64,000 nucleotides of DNA, from contig CM056738.1 in the NCBI GenBank assembly GCA_029844215.1, forward strand, positions 77,430,093 to 77,494,092, in the 5' to 3' direction. Below, in pieces: positions 1 through 11,055 of this stretch (the stretch's first letter is position 1; each line of letters begins with the position of its first letter). A model generated the notes under the pieces. It did no database searches. It saw only the letters and a list, made by a program, of their open reading frames with translations, and was not told the DNA's origin. The stretch comes from Przewalskia tangutica (lineage: Eukaryota; Streptophyta; Magnoliopsida; Solanales; Solanaceae). A program made the translations under genes and the position numbers.

Positions 1-875
1 GAATGGTAGCCGGTTTGACAATCGGGCTAAATGTCTCACCACAATCAATACCCTTCTACTGACTCGTGCCATTAGCCACAAGACGTGCCTTACCTCTCAA
101 GGTCCCTACTATCTCTGAATTTGTGACAAAATAGCCACATACAACGGATCACATTCACCTCCTCATGTCTAGGTACTAGATTCCACGTGTGTTGTTTAGT
201 CAAAGCATTGAATTCCTCAGATATAGCTGCATTCCAATTAGGGTCTTGTTTGGCCAATTTGGGGTTCTTGGGAATTGGAGAGATGATTTGAGAAGACAAG
301 TTAAATTGGACTTTGGGTTTGAAGATTCCGTGTTTGGCACGAGTCTCCATTTGGTGAGTAGGGATAGTGGGTGGCTGAGGCAACTGAGTGGTGGGGCCCG
401 AGACGGATGGCAAGGTCGGACATGGGGAGGGAGGAGGTGTTGTAGTCGGAGGCGCCGCGGCACTGAGATCAAGAATCGCGGCTCCGGATGAACAGTTCTC
501 TCTGGAGTAATGGCGCCGCGGCGCCTCATCACTGGGCCGCGGCGCTGACGACGGTGTTGAAGATATTTGGTCACTGGAGTTTAGGCGTCGCGGTGCCTCA
601 TCGATGGGCCGCGGCGCTGACGACGGGACATAAACATTTTGGTCACTGGAAGAATGGCGTTGCGGCGCCTCTATGATGGGCTGCGACGCTGATGACGGTG
701 GTGACTGTAGTTGACTGATAATTATGGGAGAAATGGCGGGCTCGTCAAGAAAGGAGTAATCCGATTTCTGGAATTTCTGAGGATTCGAGAACGGGAATGT
801 GGTCTCGTCGAATGTGACGTGACGAGAAATGTAGATTTGATGTGTGGACAAGTCATAGAGCGGGAAGCCTAGATA
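1..875 (-). pseudogene. Ty1/copia pol fragment (integrase C-terminus to start of RT), truncated
   Basis: Read on the minus strand, an open frame from 851 to 90 starts near the integrase C-terminal motif (ISRHVTFDE). It passes through a Pro/Ser-rich linker and enters the RVT_2 reverse transcriptase (METRAKHGIFKPK, then DPNWNAAISEEFNAL and NTWNLV-like residues). Bases 1-60 carry DCGETFSPIVKPATI in another frame, which is the next conserved RT block, so at least one frameshift lies near 90. Upstream, the similarity stops near 875, inside what looks like host intron. The rest of RT and RNase H lie beyond the left edge. This is a separate insertion from the large copia at 7991-56715 and carries a different linker. 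It is a dead fragment. Confidence 0.85.
508..723 (-). repeat. Three tandem 72-bp units (24 codons) in the copia linker
   Basis: Three consecutive GC-rich units of about 72 bp each contain GGCGCCGCGGCGCC or a decayed form, then GGGCCGCGGCGCTGACGACGG or a variant. Read on the minus strand they keep the frame and encode a repeated peptide of the type PSSAPRPxDEAPRR. The unit nearest 723 is the most diverged. The linker between copia integrase and RT is normally variable in length, so an in-frame expansion is tolerated there. Confidence 0.75.
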
Positions 876-1068
876 GAGGAAGAATCGATTACCAGGAAAA
901 GAAAAAAGATGAAAACAAAGAGGAGAAACATAATAAGAGTCTCAACCACTCCAGAATAAATTATTAAGACATACAGAAAAGAGAAACACGCGGAGGAACC
1001 CATTTACCGAGGCAAAGCTATATATTTCATTGAACGTACTAGCGTAGAACAAATATTCTCAACTTTAC

Positions 1069-1149
1069 TGGCAATCCTGATCCAAATTCAGGCTCCTGAA
1101 CGTACTTCAGGAATTTCCACTCAACTGTGGTATCGTCTAACTCCACTTG
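1069..1149 (-). CDS. Putative internal exon (exon 2) of an unrecognised host gene
   Basis: On the minus strand an AG acceptor (complement of 1150-1151) precedes a 27-codon open stretch beginning QVELDDTTVEWKF and including YVQEPEFGSGLP. It is followed by a GTAAAG donor (complement of 1063-1068). The phase is 0 at both ends, matching the phase-0 end of the exon at 5283-5384. The composition is that of a real protein (acidic/aromatic, no low complexity). I do not recognise the family. Downstream, between here and the copia fragment at 875, no further exon is evident. Either the gene is broken there or the next exon lies outside the window. Splice sites are judged by eye only. Confidence 0.45.
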
Positions 1150-1903
1150 CTCTAGAACGTACAATAATCATCACCTACAAGCTTTAATAACTCCATATCA
1201 CAAAACTTTCATATGTATAGACTGACATGTGGAGGCGAGCCTCTTTATGGAATATTATTACAAAAATGTATCATACCTTTTATAAAGTCTACTTTAAGGC
1301 CTTACAACAATTACAACCATGATGATCATGAGGACAACAATTATGATAGTCATAAGAATAATGAAGGTATAATGATAGTTATGATAACATAACCACGAGT
1401 ACACCAAGAAGGCAAAAGATATATGATTACTAAGAAGCTATCTTTGTGGGTACCAGTACCACTGTTTATCAATTAATCGGTCTTAAGCTATTTAATTTAT
1501 GTTAAAGCTTAAATGCTAGTCAATGTGTTGCAGGAAAAGAACATTAGAATTACGGACATGCAACTGAGATACCGTAAGCGTACAAGAGAAAAAATATTTG
1601 CCTTATTCTTCATAAATTTTGCACTAATAAACCATATAAGTTAGCATTTTTTCCCAGTTTAAGCACAAATTTGGCACCGAAATCAGTTGGTAAAAGTTTA
1701 ATTTTAGAAAAACTAAAGAAATAGCTCATTTAAGTAAAATGCAATCCATCATACTGAATTCCAAAGTTGACGGGGTAGTGGAAAATCAAATATTGAACAA
1801 CTTAATATAAAAAATATGTCACTAAAGGGGGAAAATATTTTAGTAAGCTCCAACAAAGAGTATTACTACCCAAGGCTCCAAATGAAACTTCATATTTTAT
1901 AAC

Positions 1904-4900
1904 GGTTGACACTCAATTTTGACCCTCTCTTCCAATCATTTGTTGCCAAATTAAACTACTTTTTTAAACGCCGCAAAATAATTTTAATAGTAACAATACC
2001 ACATATATAAGCATATACATACATAAATAAGCAATTTAATAATGGTGTTGCATTTATATAAAGCATTAAGCACTAATTAAATATCATGTCCGCATTCATT
2101 ATTTTTAATAATACTCGAAGCAATCTTACCAATTTTATTCACAATTTAAACTCCATTTTTATGTCCTAATAAACCCCTTAATTTCTACTCAACACCTAAA
2201 CTCTACAAAATGTACACGGCCCAAATAAACAATCAGCATAATTTATTTCCCTCTCCCAAACCCGTCGTCCAAGCCCAAAAGCCAATGGCCCAAATCCTTT
2301 TATTCCCCTTCTTCCCAAACCTTGCCCCTAAAACTTAAAATTAACCAAAATCAGAAGAAGAAAAACTAATCTAAACCCAAAAAAATGCCGCCACCCTTAA
2401 AATCACCCCTCAAACTTTCCATAATGAGGTCGAATCCTCCAAAGTTATCATCCGAAAATCTTACCATATCATAATCACCAAAAATCGCAATTAAATCAGT
2501 CCAAAATCAAGACTTGCCATAAACCAAACAAACCTCACATTCATACAACTTGCCATAATCAAGAGGCAAAATCGTCTTCAGAATACGCTCAAATCAGTAC
2601 CAAATCGTCCTAAAATAGCCCTAAAATCGCGTCCAAGTATCAGCAAATCAGTCCAAAATCTTACCGAAATCAGCATAAAAATCGTAATAAAATCAGTCCA
2701 AAATTGCCTCTAAACTTACCGAAATTATAACCCAAAATCTCAGCTATAAATACCGATTTCCACACACACAATAGCTATCCCTCAGCATCCGAAGAAAAGA
2801 GCAATAACCAAAATTCCCAAACTTTTCTCTGAATACCAGTTAAGAACCAGCAATAATTCTCCAAGCCAAAGCTCTGCCCTTTTCATTCGCATATCAATAC
2901 AATCTGAGTGGGTCCGACGAGTCGAAACGCCGCCTCGGTTCGCTACCCAAAAAAGGTAAATTCATCTCCTTTCAAATGGCTATACGATTTACACTTCGGG
3001 TCTGTACGACGATTATATATTTCATCGAATATGTTTAATGTAGTTAATTTGCCGTCTGTGTGTGATTGAAGTATCTTTGTTTGGTGTCGAGCTTGTTTAG
3101 TCAATGTCAATCGATGTTGACGCTCGCTACTATGTTTGTTAATGTAGCAGTGGTGGCGTGTTGTATATATGGCCGATTATATTTGACTTTACTGTGTCCT
3201 GTTAAGATACTAATTACAGCTATATCTGATAACTAACATGATATGGCCCTGTATGTTCATATATTGGATATTCCTACGTGTTTGAGTGACCTTTGGTACC
3301 GGCGTGCTGATTACAGTGTCTCTGTATGTTCACAAAACCAGTAACCCTATATATTCTATATATCTAATGGTTGGATGGTATCCATATTAGTATGTTATAT
3401 CTCTTGGGCCATTTTATGCTCTATGAAGTCCCCGTCTCTGTTGTAATTCACACTTAAAATATAGCAATGCCTCATGTAACAAGGGAGTAATTTAGCATGG
3501 AAATTATATAAACTATTATGCAGATTCCCGAGACTGTCTTGACACTGCCTCATACATGTCATAACTTACGTGAACTCGCTTGGTATGTGTCGTTGGGTTT
3601 AGTCTTTGTTTGGTGCCCATTAAGTCTTGAAAAGTCAATTATGATGAATCTAGACACCTTGAGGTCCTTGAAGTTCTATTCGAGATCATGCTAAAATCGG
3701 CTATGTTTGGCGTATGGTGTGTCTCCTATCATGTATAGATATACTCTGCCTCCATCCATGTATGCTGAAACTTGCCTAGAGTCCTATAAAACATGCTAGT
3801 CTAAGTTGATGTATACCTAAAACATCTGGGAATTGCGTGTTATTCCATGACTGCATATGATCAGACATTAAAATGAAAGCTTGAAACTGACCCCCCCCCC
3901 CTCCCGGTATACATTCTGAGGTTCAGCTTAAATGAATTATTTGCTCGATTAACTTGGTCCTGCTTGTTTGTTTATCTCGAGTAAAAAACGTAATAAACAT
4001 AGGGACATATAAATCATATATCCAGTATATCATACATGTAGTTTTGGTATGTATCGTCAAGCATATCACGCAGTAATGGTTTGGAGTTCGTCCCTTGCTT
4101 ATTTTGTATTGTGTTGTCGTATGATTCACTGTATACGCATAGTCTATCTGCCCATTCTATTTTAAAATCTATCATTCTGTGTTGAGCCATTATAACTGAA
4201 TCGTGTGCATGTGATCGCTTAGCTATTCATTTATTTATTTGTTTGGACATATACTAATCTTTATCTTTTCTTATTTTTACATGAAATGCAATGCATTGGA
4301 GCAAACGAAGAGTCTCAATACGAGACTCATCGCGCCTCTTATCAAAAATGAAGATCCTTGCCTATATTCATCGCCGCATCTTGCATCTGAAATTCCAAAC
4401 CGCAGGCGGAATGACATCGTCACTCCTTCGATTCATCTTCATTAATTCTTTATTCTGCCCCATTTATTTGTTAATTGTCTAACATTACACTACTAGTAGT
4501 ACACTTAGAATAGTTTAACTTTGAGTCGCTATTAGAATGTAGTTTAATGCCAGAAATTTGTTTTCCCTTAAGTTAATTATTTTTGGCTTGCCGTACAGTG
4601 TTTAAGTTATGCTAAACCACTTGATAAACTCTACTCACATAATAATTCATATAGCTAAGATATTGCTTGTCACTAAATTCCTAACCTATATTCTCTTATT
4701 AATATTCATATAGGAAAATCATTTTAGACACTTTACATGCTAGGCCTATTTTAAAACATGCATTTTTTTAACATAATAATAACCTAGGTTTGAACGGACA
4801 ACCACGAGTTAGCGGATCTTAGAGGATGTCTAACCCTTTCCCTCTGGATTAATAAAGAACTCTTGCCCAGAATCTCACATAGTTTAGCAGATCATTTAAA

Positions 4901-5087
4901 TGGAGTTAGTGTTGACTTTACTTAGTTAACATTTAGGTGTCCTAATTCACCCAAACTAATTAGGTGGCGACTCCGCGAACCCTTTAGCATTCTTTTAGCA
5001 CTTTAGCACACTTTTAGCACTTTTTATTTTATGCTCTAATATAGCAGGATTCACTGAATAATGTCGCAGTAAAAAAAGGGCGTGACA
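1904..5087 (+). mobile_element. Solo LTR of an Ogre/Tat-type Ty3/gypsy retrotransposon
   Basis: A 3184-bp block is flanked by a perfect 5-bp direct repeat ATAAC (1899-1903 and 5088-5092). It begins GGTTGACACTCAATTTTGAC, close to the TGTTGACACTCAATTTTGACC start I know from Ogre/Tat LTRs, with the first T changed. It ends in GGGCGTGACA. A TATAAATA promoter-like box lies at about 2749-2756. Near the 3' end are features typical of this LTR class: CCTAATTCACCCAAACTAATTAGGTGGCGACTCC at about 4938-4975, given here in pieces as CCTAATTCACCC and AATTAGGTGGCGACTCC. No gag, pol, PBS or PPT is present, so the internal region was lost, most simply by LTR-LTR recombination. It lies in the intron between the two putative host exons. 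Small ORFs inside it are not genes. Confidence 0.75.
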
Positions 5088-5282
5088 ATAACTAAATCAT
5101 TTAAAATTGTTATCTTGTATATCAGTCTCCCATACCTTTGACCTAATCTGGAATGTTCTGTTTTCTACATTTGATACATCCACACACAGCGTAAAATGAT
5201 ATTAATAGCAAAAAAACGAAACACCTAGATCAGAAACAAAGGCAATGTGAGTAAGAACTTTTGAACATCATCGATAAGTTAC

Positions 5283-5384
5283 CTCGTTACTGAAATTTCG
5301 AACAGATTGCTCGGAGAAAGCACACCACTCTTTGCAAGAAGCCGCCGGAAGATCAACACCGCGTGCGACGGCCGACGCCTCCAT
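5283..5384 (-). CDS. Putative first coding exon of an unrecognised host gene
   Basis: On the minus strand an ATG (complement of 5382-5384) opens 34 codons beginning MEASAVARGVDLPAASCKEW and ending in NFSNE, directly followed by a GTAACT donor (complement of 5277-5282). The first 102 bp have balanced GC content, unlike the AT-rich surroundings. The 200 bp upstream look like a 5' untranslated leader, with TTTTAGGGTTTTGAG-like sequence close to the start. The phase at the donor is 0, compatible with the exon at 1069-1149. The intervening intron is about 4.1 kb, most of it the solo LTR. I cannot name the product. Confidence 0.55.
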
Positions 5385-5645
5385 TCACGAATCGCCAACT
5401 CCTTTCCGCTTTACTCAAAACCCTAAAAACGAAAAAACAAAGATCGACCTCAGGAAACCCTATGAGTAAGAAATAGTGAAATAAAGGTTAATAGAAAGTT
5501 TGAATCGAGAATGGTTTAGATGATGGGAGTGAGGGAATGCGTCTTCAGATTTGGGGGTTTTCGGGAAGGAAAGGGGTTGTCAAGAGGACTGAAAAACATG
5601 TGTGTCTTTTCTCTTTTTACCCTAAAAACCAAAACAAAAGTTCAG
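5385..5645 (-). promoter_or_regulatory. Probable 5' UTR and proximal promoter of the minus-strand host gene
   Basis: These 260 bp precede the ATG at 5384 and have no transposon signature. They contain AAACCCTAAAAACG (minus strand CGTTTTTAGGGTTT), which is common in plant 5' leaders. A transcription start cannot be placed from sequence alone. The segment is cut short on its distal side by the CACTA transposon end at 6077, so any promoter function is confined to roughly 250-450 bp. Confidence 0.35.
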
Positions 5646-5819
5646 AATAAATTGAATCCAATCATAAGATCATCATACTAAAAGTTAGTTTGTTTTTATT
5701 AAAATAATTTTAAAAAGTCATTAAAATCGTGTAAGTCTTAATTTAAATAAATAAAAAATATATAATAAAAAGTGGTGTTGTTTTAATCAGTCAAACGCGT
5801 TATTTTTTGTCAATTTAAA

Positions 5820-6077
5820 ACACAAGTCACTTATTTATGTGACATTTCACAAACCTGTCACATAAACGTCATAAACAAATGACACTTAAAAAACCGTCAC
5901 ACCAATGTCATAATTTTACGACACTTAAAAAATCCGTCACACAAATGTCATAATTTTGTGACACTTAAAAAAATTGTCACATGAATGTCAAGAAAAAACA
6001 TAAATTTAGTAAAATAATGTGACACTTGCATTTCTGTCACACGTCAACTGTCACCGTAGCCTATTTTTCTTGTAGTG
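5820..6077 (-). mobile_element. CACTA (En/Spm-type) DNA transposon end, truncated
   Basis: Read on the minus strand from 6077 the sequence starts CACTACAAGAAAAATAGG, the standard plant CACTA terminal inverted repeat. Behind it are many subterminal repeats of GTGACAC / TGTCACA type in both orientations at about 20-50 bp spacing (5838-6058), the usual transposase-binding subterminal array. I found no matching CACTACAAG end in the opposite orientation in the window, so the element is truncated, and its inner boundary (5650-5820) is uncertain. No transposase ORF is present. Its edge lies a few hundred bases upstream of the host gene start. Confidence 0.8.
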
Positions 6078-7344
6078 TGAAAATCAGCATGTGGGACTGT
6101 TGGATGCTTGAAATTACGAATTGATTTAATTGTTTCGAGCTGCTCGTTTGTGTTGGAATTGTGCTAGCAACTGATTTGAAGAACTGGGTAAAAAAAATTC
6201 GAACTCCAATTGTTGGGTTCTTAAGGTATCGCAAGGTGGGACAAAAATAGTCCAAGTGTTGAATTGTTCGATTGAAGTTGATTGGGTCTGCTTTGTTGAG
6301 CTAACTTTTTTAGATTAACTACTAATTTTAACCCGGTGAATGAAGATTTCAAGTAAAAGAGCAGTTGGGTTCCTTGGTGAATGAGATTTAAAAGAAGAAT
6401 CTTCACTGTCCGAATCGAAAAATGCACCACTAAGCATGGAAAATTTTGTTAGAAGTTTTGGGGGTGAAGGTGTGGGTCCCACTTCGCCACGTGTCCTCCA
6501 CGTGGCAAATCTGTTAAATAAAGACAAATACAATAAGTTTTGACTAGCGGAGGGCATATTTGACCCAAAACGTTAATGGATGACAAATATAAAAAAATTC
6601 TCAAACGTGGAGGGCAAATATAACCCTTTTCCCTATGATAAAATAAAACCGTTTACAAACATTTAAATCGATAACCAATATCAATAAATAATCAAGACTT
6701 TTTTGGTTTAATCTATTGCTTTAATTGAAAGTTGCACATCCATTATTTTTACAGCCTCTAATATGACAACACTAATTAGTTATAGTACGTAGATGTTTAA
6801 TCTCTCCCCCACTCATTTATTGTGCATCCATTATTTAAATAAAGATTTACTCTTCTAGTCAATTTCGTACAACCACGTTTAAGTGAACACTAGTTTAAAA
6901 TGATAGTTTGATTTGTGTTAGTATATTATATATATTATAATGTGTAATAGAAAAATGTTTAGCAAGAATGGTCAGAGTTTAGCTTAGAAAACGTCATGCA
7001 TATCAAACATATAAAATTGTAACAAAAAAAAACATTTAAAATGTGAATTAACTAAATGGACTAATTTAATATTTGAAAAGGTTAGAATCATTTCATTTGC
7101 GCCCTTAATACATGCAGAATCTTTTGATTTGAATGTTTAAATGCCTTTATCATGTTTTTAGTTGAAGCTTACCAAAGACATGATTTTAGATGGAATGTTG
7201 TGGAGAACACAGATTGAGTCATTTAAATTTAAGCAAATTCATCTGGAGTTGGAGTTTCTTGTGACTAATATCTGGGGTTCAAAATCTTTTGGGTTGCTTT
7301 CAAAGCTCTCTCTTTGAAAAAAGGTCAATTTTCAGGAATGTCCT
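6078..7344. other. AT-rich intergenic DNA, no gene seen
   Basis: No supported ORF, RNA gene or complete repeat. The segment 6440-6632 contains GGAGGGCATATTTGACCC and, inverted in sense, GGAGGGCAAATATAACCC, phrases found in dispersed plant intergenic repeats. It includes CCACGTGTCCTCCACGTGG (6487-6505), a short palindromic G-box-like string. The short open frames in 6061-6557 have no protein-like composition and overlap each other on one strand. Confidence 0.5.
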
Positions 7345-7785
7345 TATTTTAGGGTAGTCTTCAATTTTTTCCCTTCAAATTGATAATCTTTATTTTTTAC
7401 TCTTCGCCTAAAAATTTTAAATTTTGGGTTTGAATCATCACTCAGGCAAAAATTTAAAAAAAAAATCGTAAGACATAATTTGTTTGTAAAGTATGCCCGA
7501 AGGCAGAGTTTCAAACACTACCTTAAGATAGAGCTTGTCTGCAAACTACGCTCTATTCAACATAGTTTTTCTTAAGGTAACAAACTCTACCTTAAGGCAA
7601 ACAGAGTTTGTCTTTAGGCATAAGACAAACTCTATTTTGTGAATCCAAATACTTTGCGATTTTGTTTTTAATATTTTACTGAGAACAGGTTCGAACTCGA
7701 AACTTGTGATATTTTTGAGTGAAGGGTAAAAATTAAAGATTTCAAATTTGATGAGCAAAAATTAAAGACCATTCCTTTGAAGGGA
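7345..7785. mobile_element. Foldback MITE
   Basis: The left arm (7355-7410: GGTAGTCTTCAATTTTTTCC, then CAAATTGATAATCTTTATTTTTTACTC, cited here only by position beyond 7376) is matched in inverted orientation by the right arm at about 7720-7780 (GGGTAAAAATTAAAGATTTC ... AAAATTAAAGACCATTCC). The centre carries smaller inverted motifs built on AAACTCTACCTTAAGGC and its complement (7500-7640). This organisation, with 'ctttaatttttgcccttcaaa'-like ends, matches foldback elements I associate with solanaceous genomes. Exact ends and a TSD could not be fixed by eye. Confidence 0.55.
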
Positions 7786-7990
7786 AATCCGCGTAAAAAA
7801 AGTTGAGAAAATGAGTCCCTGGGCCTGTTAATTATGGATTTGCCCATCCGAATTTTGAAATCAGAACCAAATATACCCTACTCTTATCCATAGATATGTT
7901 TTTCTCCCATTTGAAATTCAAAACAAACTGCATAGGCCTGGTTATTTCTAGACTTAGCCCACTTGAAGCTTCATACTTCAATAAAATTTA

Positions 7991-8135
7991 TGAATTTGTT
8001 TAGACCTTTTTCATTCATCAATACAATCAAATATACATTAATAACGACTAATTTTAGGCTATAATTTTGGATGACTATCATAAGAATATGTTAATTATAT
8101 TTACATCATAATTACATGGTATATGATTTGATTGG
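7991..8135 (-). repeat. Copia 3' LTR, distal part (split by element A1)
   Basis: The sequence from ACCTTTTTCATTCATCAATAC (8004 on) to TTTGATTGG is closely similar to 56530-56670 in the other LTR. The first ten or so bases (TGAATTTGTTTAG) are diverged from TGAAAGGAAATA in the intact copy. The last five bases, ATTGG, are the target site of element A1 and recur at 26729-26733, where the LTR resumes. Confidence 0.85.
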
Positions 8136-9356
8136 TGATCGGTGTATTTTATATACACTTTTTTAGTCATTTTTAGTGAGTCTTTTGTCCATTTTTGTAC
8201 AAATACGTGTCGTCTTAGGATATATTTTCTTTCTTTTGAGTCATATTGGTTTAAAGTGGCTCATTGGCGAAAAGAAGCAAAAAGAGGGCAAAAACGGAGG
8301 TTCCAGAGCTCGAAAAACGAGAAAGTGGCGAGCCGGACAAAAAACAGGCATGCCTCCGGCCACAGAGCGAGCGCTACGCGCTGATCTTGAGAGTTGCGAG
8401 ATTCCGTAGCCATGGCTGATTCTGGCCATGGCGGGAAAAAATCAGATTTCAAAAGACAATGGGCCAGGCCTGAAGGAAAAACCCTGCATCACGTTTTAGA
8501 GGCTATAAAAAGAGAACCCTAGGTCAGAATTAAGGGTTCCTCTCTTGGCCAATTCACAACACTTTGGAGATCAAGATTGGAGACCTTTTTTTAGTAATTT
8601 TCTTGTTCTTGTTTTACTTTATTTTCAGTTTATGTTGGATGATAAATTAGTTCTTGTCATGTCTATGGCTAGGAACTAACTTTAATATAGGGCTTTCCAT
8701 GTCAATTCACTTGAACCTTTTCTTTATGAATTAATGCATGTTCTTGGTTCTTCTTCTTATTGTTGAGGTTTATTCAATATATGTTTTGATTGCTTGGTAA
8801 TTACTTGATCATTAATTATCATAATTCTTATGATTTCTAACCGAAATTCGAAATGGGAGGTTGTGAATATGCTGTAGTTGGATAAACATAGGTTAAATCG
8901 TGGATGAAAATACCCCGATACTTGTGTGGCATTAATAGAGTTTTTGGTCTTAATCCTCCTCTAGAGTCAATCTTATCACCGAAAGGTAGAAATGTGTTGT
9001 ACTGGGGTTGAGTGTTTATATAACCTTAACAGGAGTATAAAACGACTTAGTAAACCTGCTATCTCAAAATAGAAGAAGAACCATAATTAATTGCATTAAT
9101 AAGTAAGTTAAGTGGATAGTTGAGGAGATTTGGAAGCCCTATTTCCACATTACTGAAGTAAAACAACGTAGTTTAATTAGTTTTCATAATTAGAATCATA
9201 AACAACATATCAATTTTCGGTCACCAAATAGATAACAAAGAATAGAATTTGGTACTTGAACACTAATCCCTGAGGACGATAACTCGGTCTTCTAAGACTA
9301 TATTACTTGACACGACACGTGCACTTGCGTAAGTGTGTGCATTAAATCGCGCATCA
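8136..9356 (+). repeat. A1 5' LTR (1221 bp)
   Basis: Starts TGATCGGTGTATTTTATATACAC and ends CGCGCATCA. It is nearly identical to 25501-26728 except in the GC-rich patch at about 8310-8430, where the two copies differ strongly. A TATAAAAAG box (8505-8513) marks the likely transcription start region. Open frames at 8142-8452 are LTR sequence rather than genes. Confidence 0.92.
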
Positions 9357-9362
9357 AGTTTT

Positions 9363-9380
9363 TGGCGCCGTTGCCGGGGA
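9363..9380 (+). other. A1 primer binding site (tRNA-Asp type)
   Basis: TGGCGCCGTTGCCGGGGA lies six bases after the LTR end. This string is the characteristic Athila/Calypso PBS, complementary to the 3' end of tRNA-Asp. Confidence 0.9.
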
Positions 9381-9465
9381 TTGTCATAGTTCAATATCAA
9401 TTTTATCTATTCTTAATTTTTAATTTGGTTTTTATTTTTTATTTTTTTGTGAAAACCAGTGTGCC

Positions 9466-10795
9466 GTGATCAGTTTGTTTATTTTGATCTGTTTCAGGAA
9501 CCCAATTTATGCGAAGGAGAAGAGGAGCAGACCTCTTGTTCCCTTCAACCCAGAAATTGAAAAAACTTGTAAACAGAACAGAATGAATCAACGAATTTCA
9601 GCCTTAATTGAGATGGGAGGCGTACAAAACAACAACGAGATGAATGAGGGGTTAGGTGATCATCAGCCTAACCAAAGAATGCCTCGGAGAGTGCCGATGG
9701 ATGTAGAAGAGAGAGTTCAGGTCCAAGCGGAGAGAAGCTTGGGAGATTATGTGCTGCCGAGGGTGAACGGAGCACAAACTTGTATTAGGCTCCCAGCAAT
9801 AGGAGCAAATAATTTTGAGATCAAGCCTGCAATTTTAATTATGGTGCAGAATACGGTTCAGTTTGGAGGATTGCCGTCGGAGGATCCTCACATGCGTATA
9901 GCTAATTTCTTGGAGTTGTGTGCAACATTCAGATACAATGGCGTTATGATGACGCCGTCAGATTGAGACTCTTTCCCTTCTCACTCAGGGATAGAGCGAA
10001 AGTGTGGTTAAATTCCTTGCCAGCAGACTCGATATTCACATGGCAAGAATTGGCACAGAAATTTTTAGCAAAGTTCTTCCCACCACAAGCGGCAAGGCGA
10101 GAAGGGAGTTGAATAATTTCTATCAAGCCGATGGAGAATCACTATATGAAGCTTGGGAGAGATTCAAGGACTTGCAAAGGAAGTGTCCACACCACAGCAT
10201 TGAGTTGTGGAATTTGGTCCACATTTTCTATAATGGGCTAAGCGGAACGACCAGAACGATCATTGATGCAGCCGCAGGTGGAACCTTTATGAGAAAAACA
10301 GCCCATGAAGCTCATGATTTATTGGAAGACATGGCCACCAATAATCATGTAACAGAGGATAGACAAGTGAGTGGCAGAAGAACAGTAGGAGTTTATGAGA
10401 TTGATGCCATCACTGCACTAAATGCCCAGGTTGCCCTTTTGACCAAGCAGCTGCAACAAAATATCGTGTCTGTAAATATAGTGCAAATGCCAATGAGTTG
10501 TGAAATGTGTGGTGGTCTACATACCTTCGATAGATGCCCATCAGTTGATCCTAACAATATTTCGATCGAGCAAGCAGAGTGCCAAGCTGTAGGGAACTAT
10601 CAGAGGCCCCAGAACAACCCATACTCAAACACCTACAATCCAGGGTGGAGGAATCACCCAAATATTTCATGGAGAGGTGAGCAAGGGCAACAGAACCAGT
10701 TTAGAGGCCAGTACCAAAATCAGCAACCATTTACTCAGGCCTCATCTTCTCAACAATTGGTGCCGCATCGGCAGAAAAGCGAGCAGTGAGAGCGG
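9466..10795 (+). pseudogene. A1 gag, with two frameshifts
   Basis: Frame 9466-9960 holds the N-terminal part (YAKEKRSRP, NNNEMNEGLGDHQPNQ, NGAQTCIRLPA). The frame shifts near 9945 to the block LFPFSLRDRAKVWLNSLP, and again near 10090 to RRELNNFYQADGESLYEAWERFKDL, a retrotrans_gag domain. It continues to a zinc-knuckle-like CEMCGGLHTFDRC and a Gln/Asn-rich tail (to 10789). The A2 copy has an ATG at the equivalent of 9459, where A1 has GTG, so the original start seems lost. The tail around 10750-10930 also shows missing bases relative to A2. Confidence 0.85.
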
Positions 10796-11055
10796 CCTTG
10801 TTGACACTCACCAACTCCTGCACCCGATTCATGGCAGACTAGATCCTCTCGGAATTTGGAGACACGGTGAGGCAACTAGCAAAGCTAGCGAACAACGAGC
10901 CACTGTGGTACCACGCGAGCAATACTGAGAGATGAACCCTAGAAACGGTGCAGCGGTGCGGCTAAGAAGTGGAAAAGCGATTAGAAACGACTCACCTCGG
11001 CTGTAGTTGAACAGAGGGTAGAAACAGAGAGGGGGTTGTTGACGATCGCCCAATA

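Noticed and set aside
3891..3902. Poly-C run as a functional element
   Set aside because: A homopolymer inside a solo LTR; more likely slippage or sequencing noise than a site.
6315..6557. 80-codon minus-strand frame as a host gene
   Set aside because: No start context, no homologue I recognise, overlapping frames, and it sits in a dispersed intergenic repeat.
7986..7990. TSD of the large copia element
   Set aside because: ATTTA on the left and AGATT on the right do not match, and the left LTR edge is diverged, so no TSD is claimed.
8142..8452. Overlapping open frames on both strands near the TATA region of the A1 LTR
   Set aside because: They are LTR sequence; the same positions in the other LTR copies are not open, and the differences are in the GC patch.
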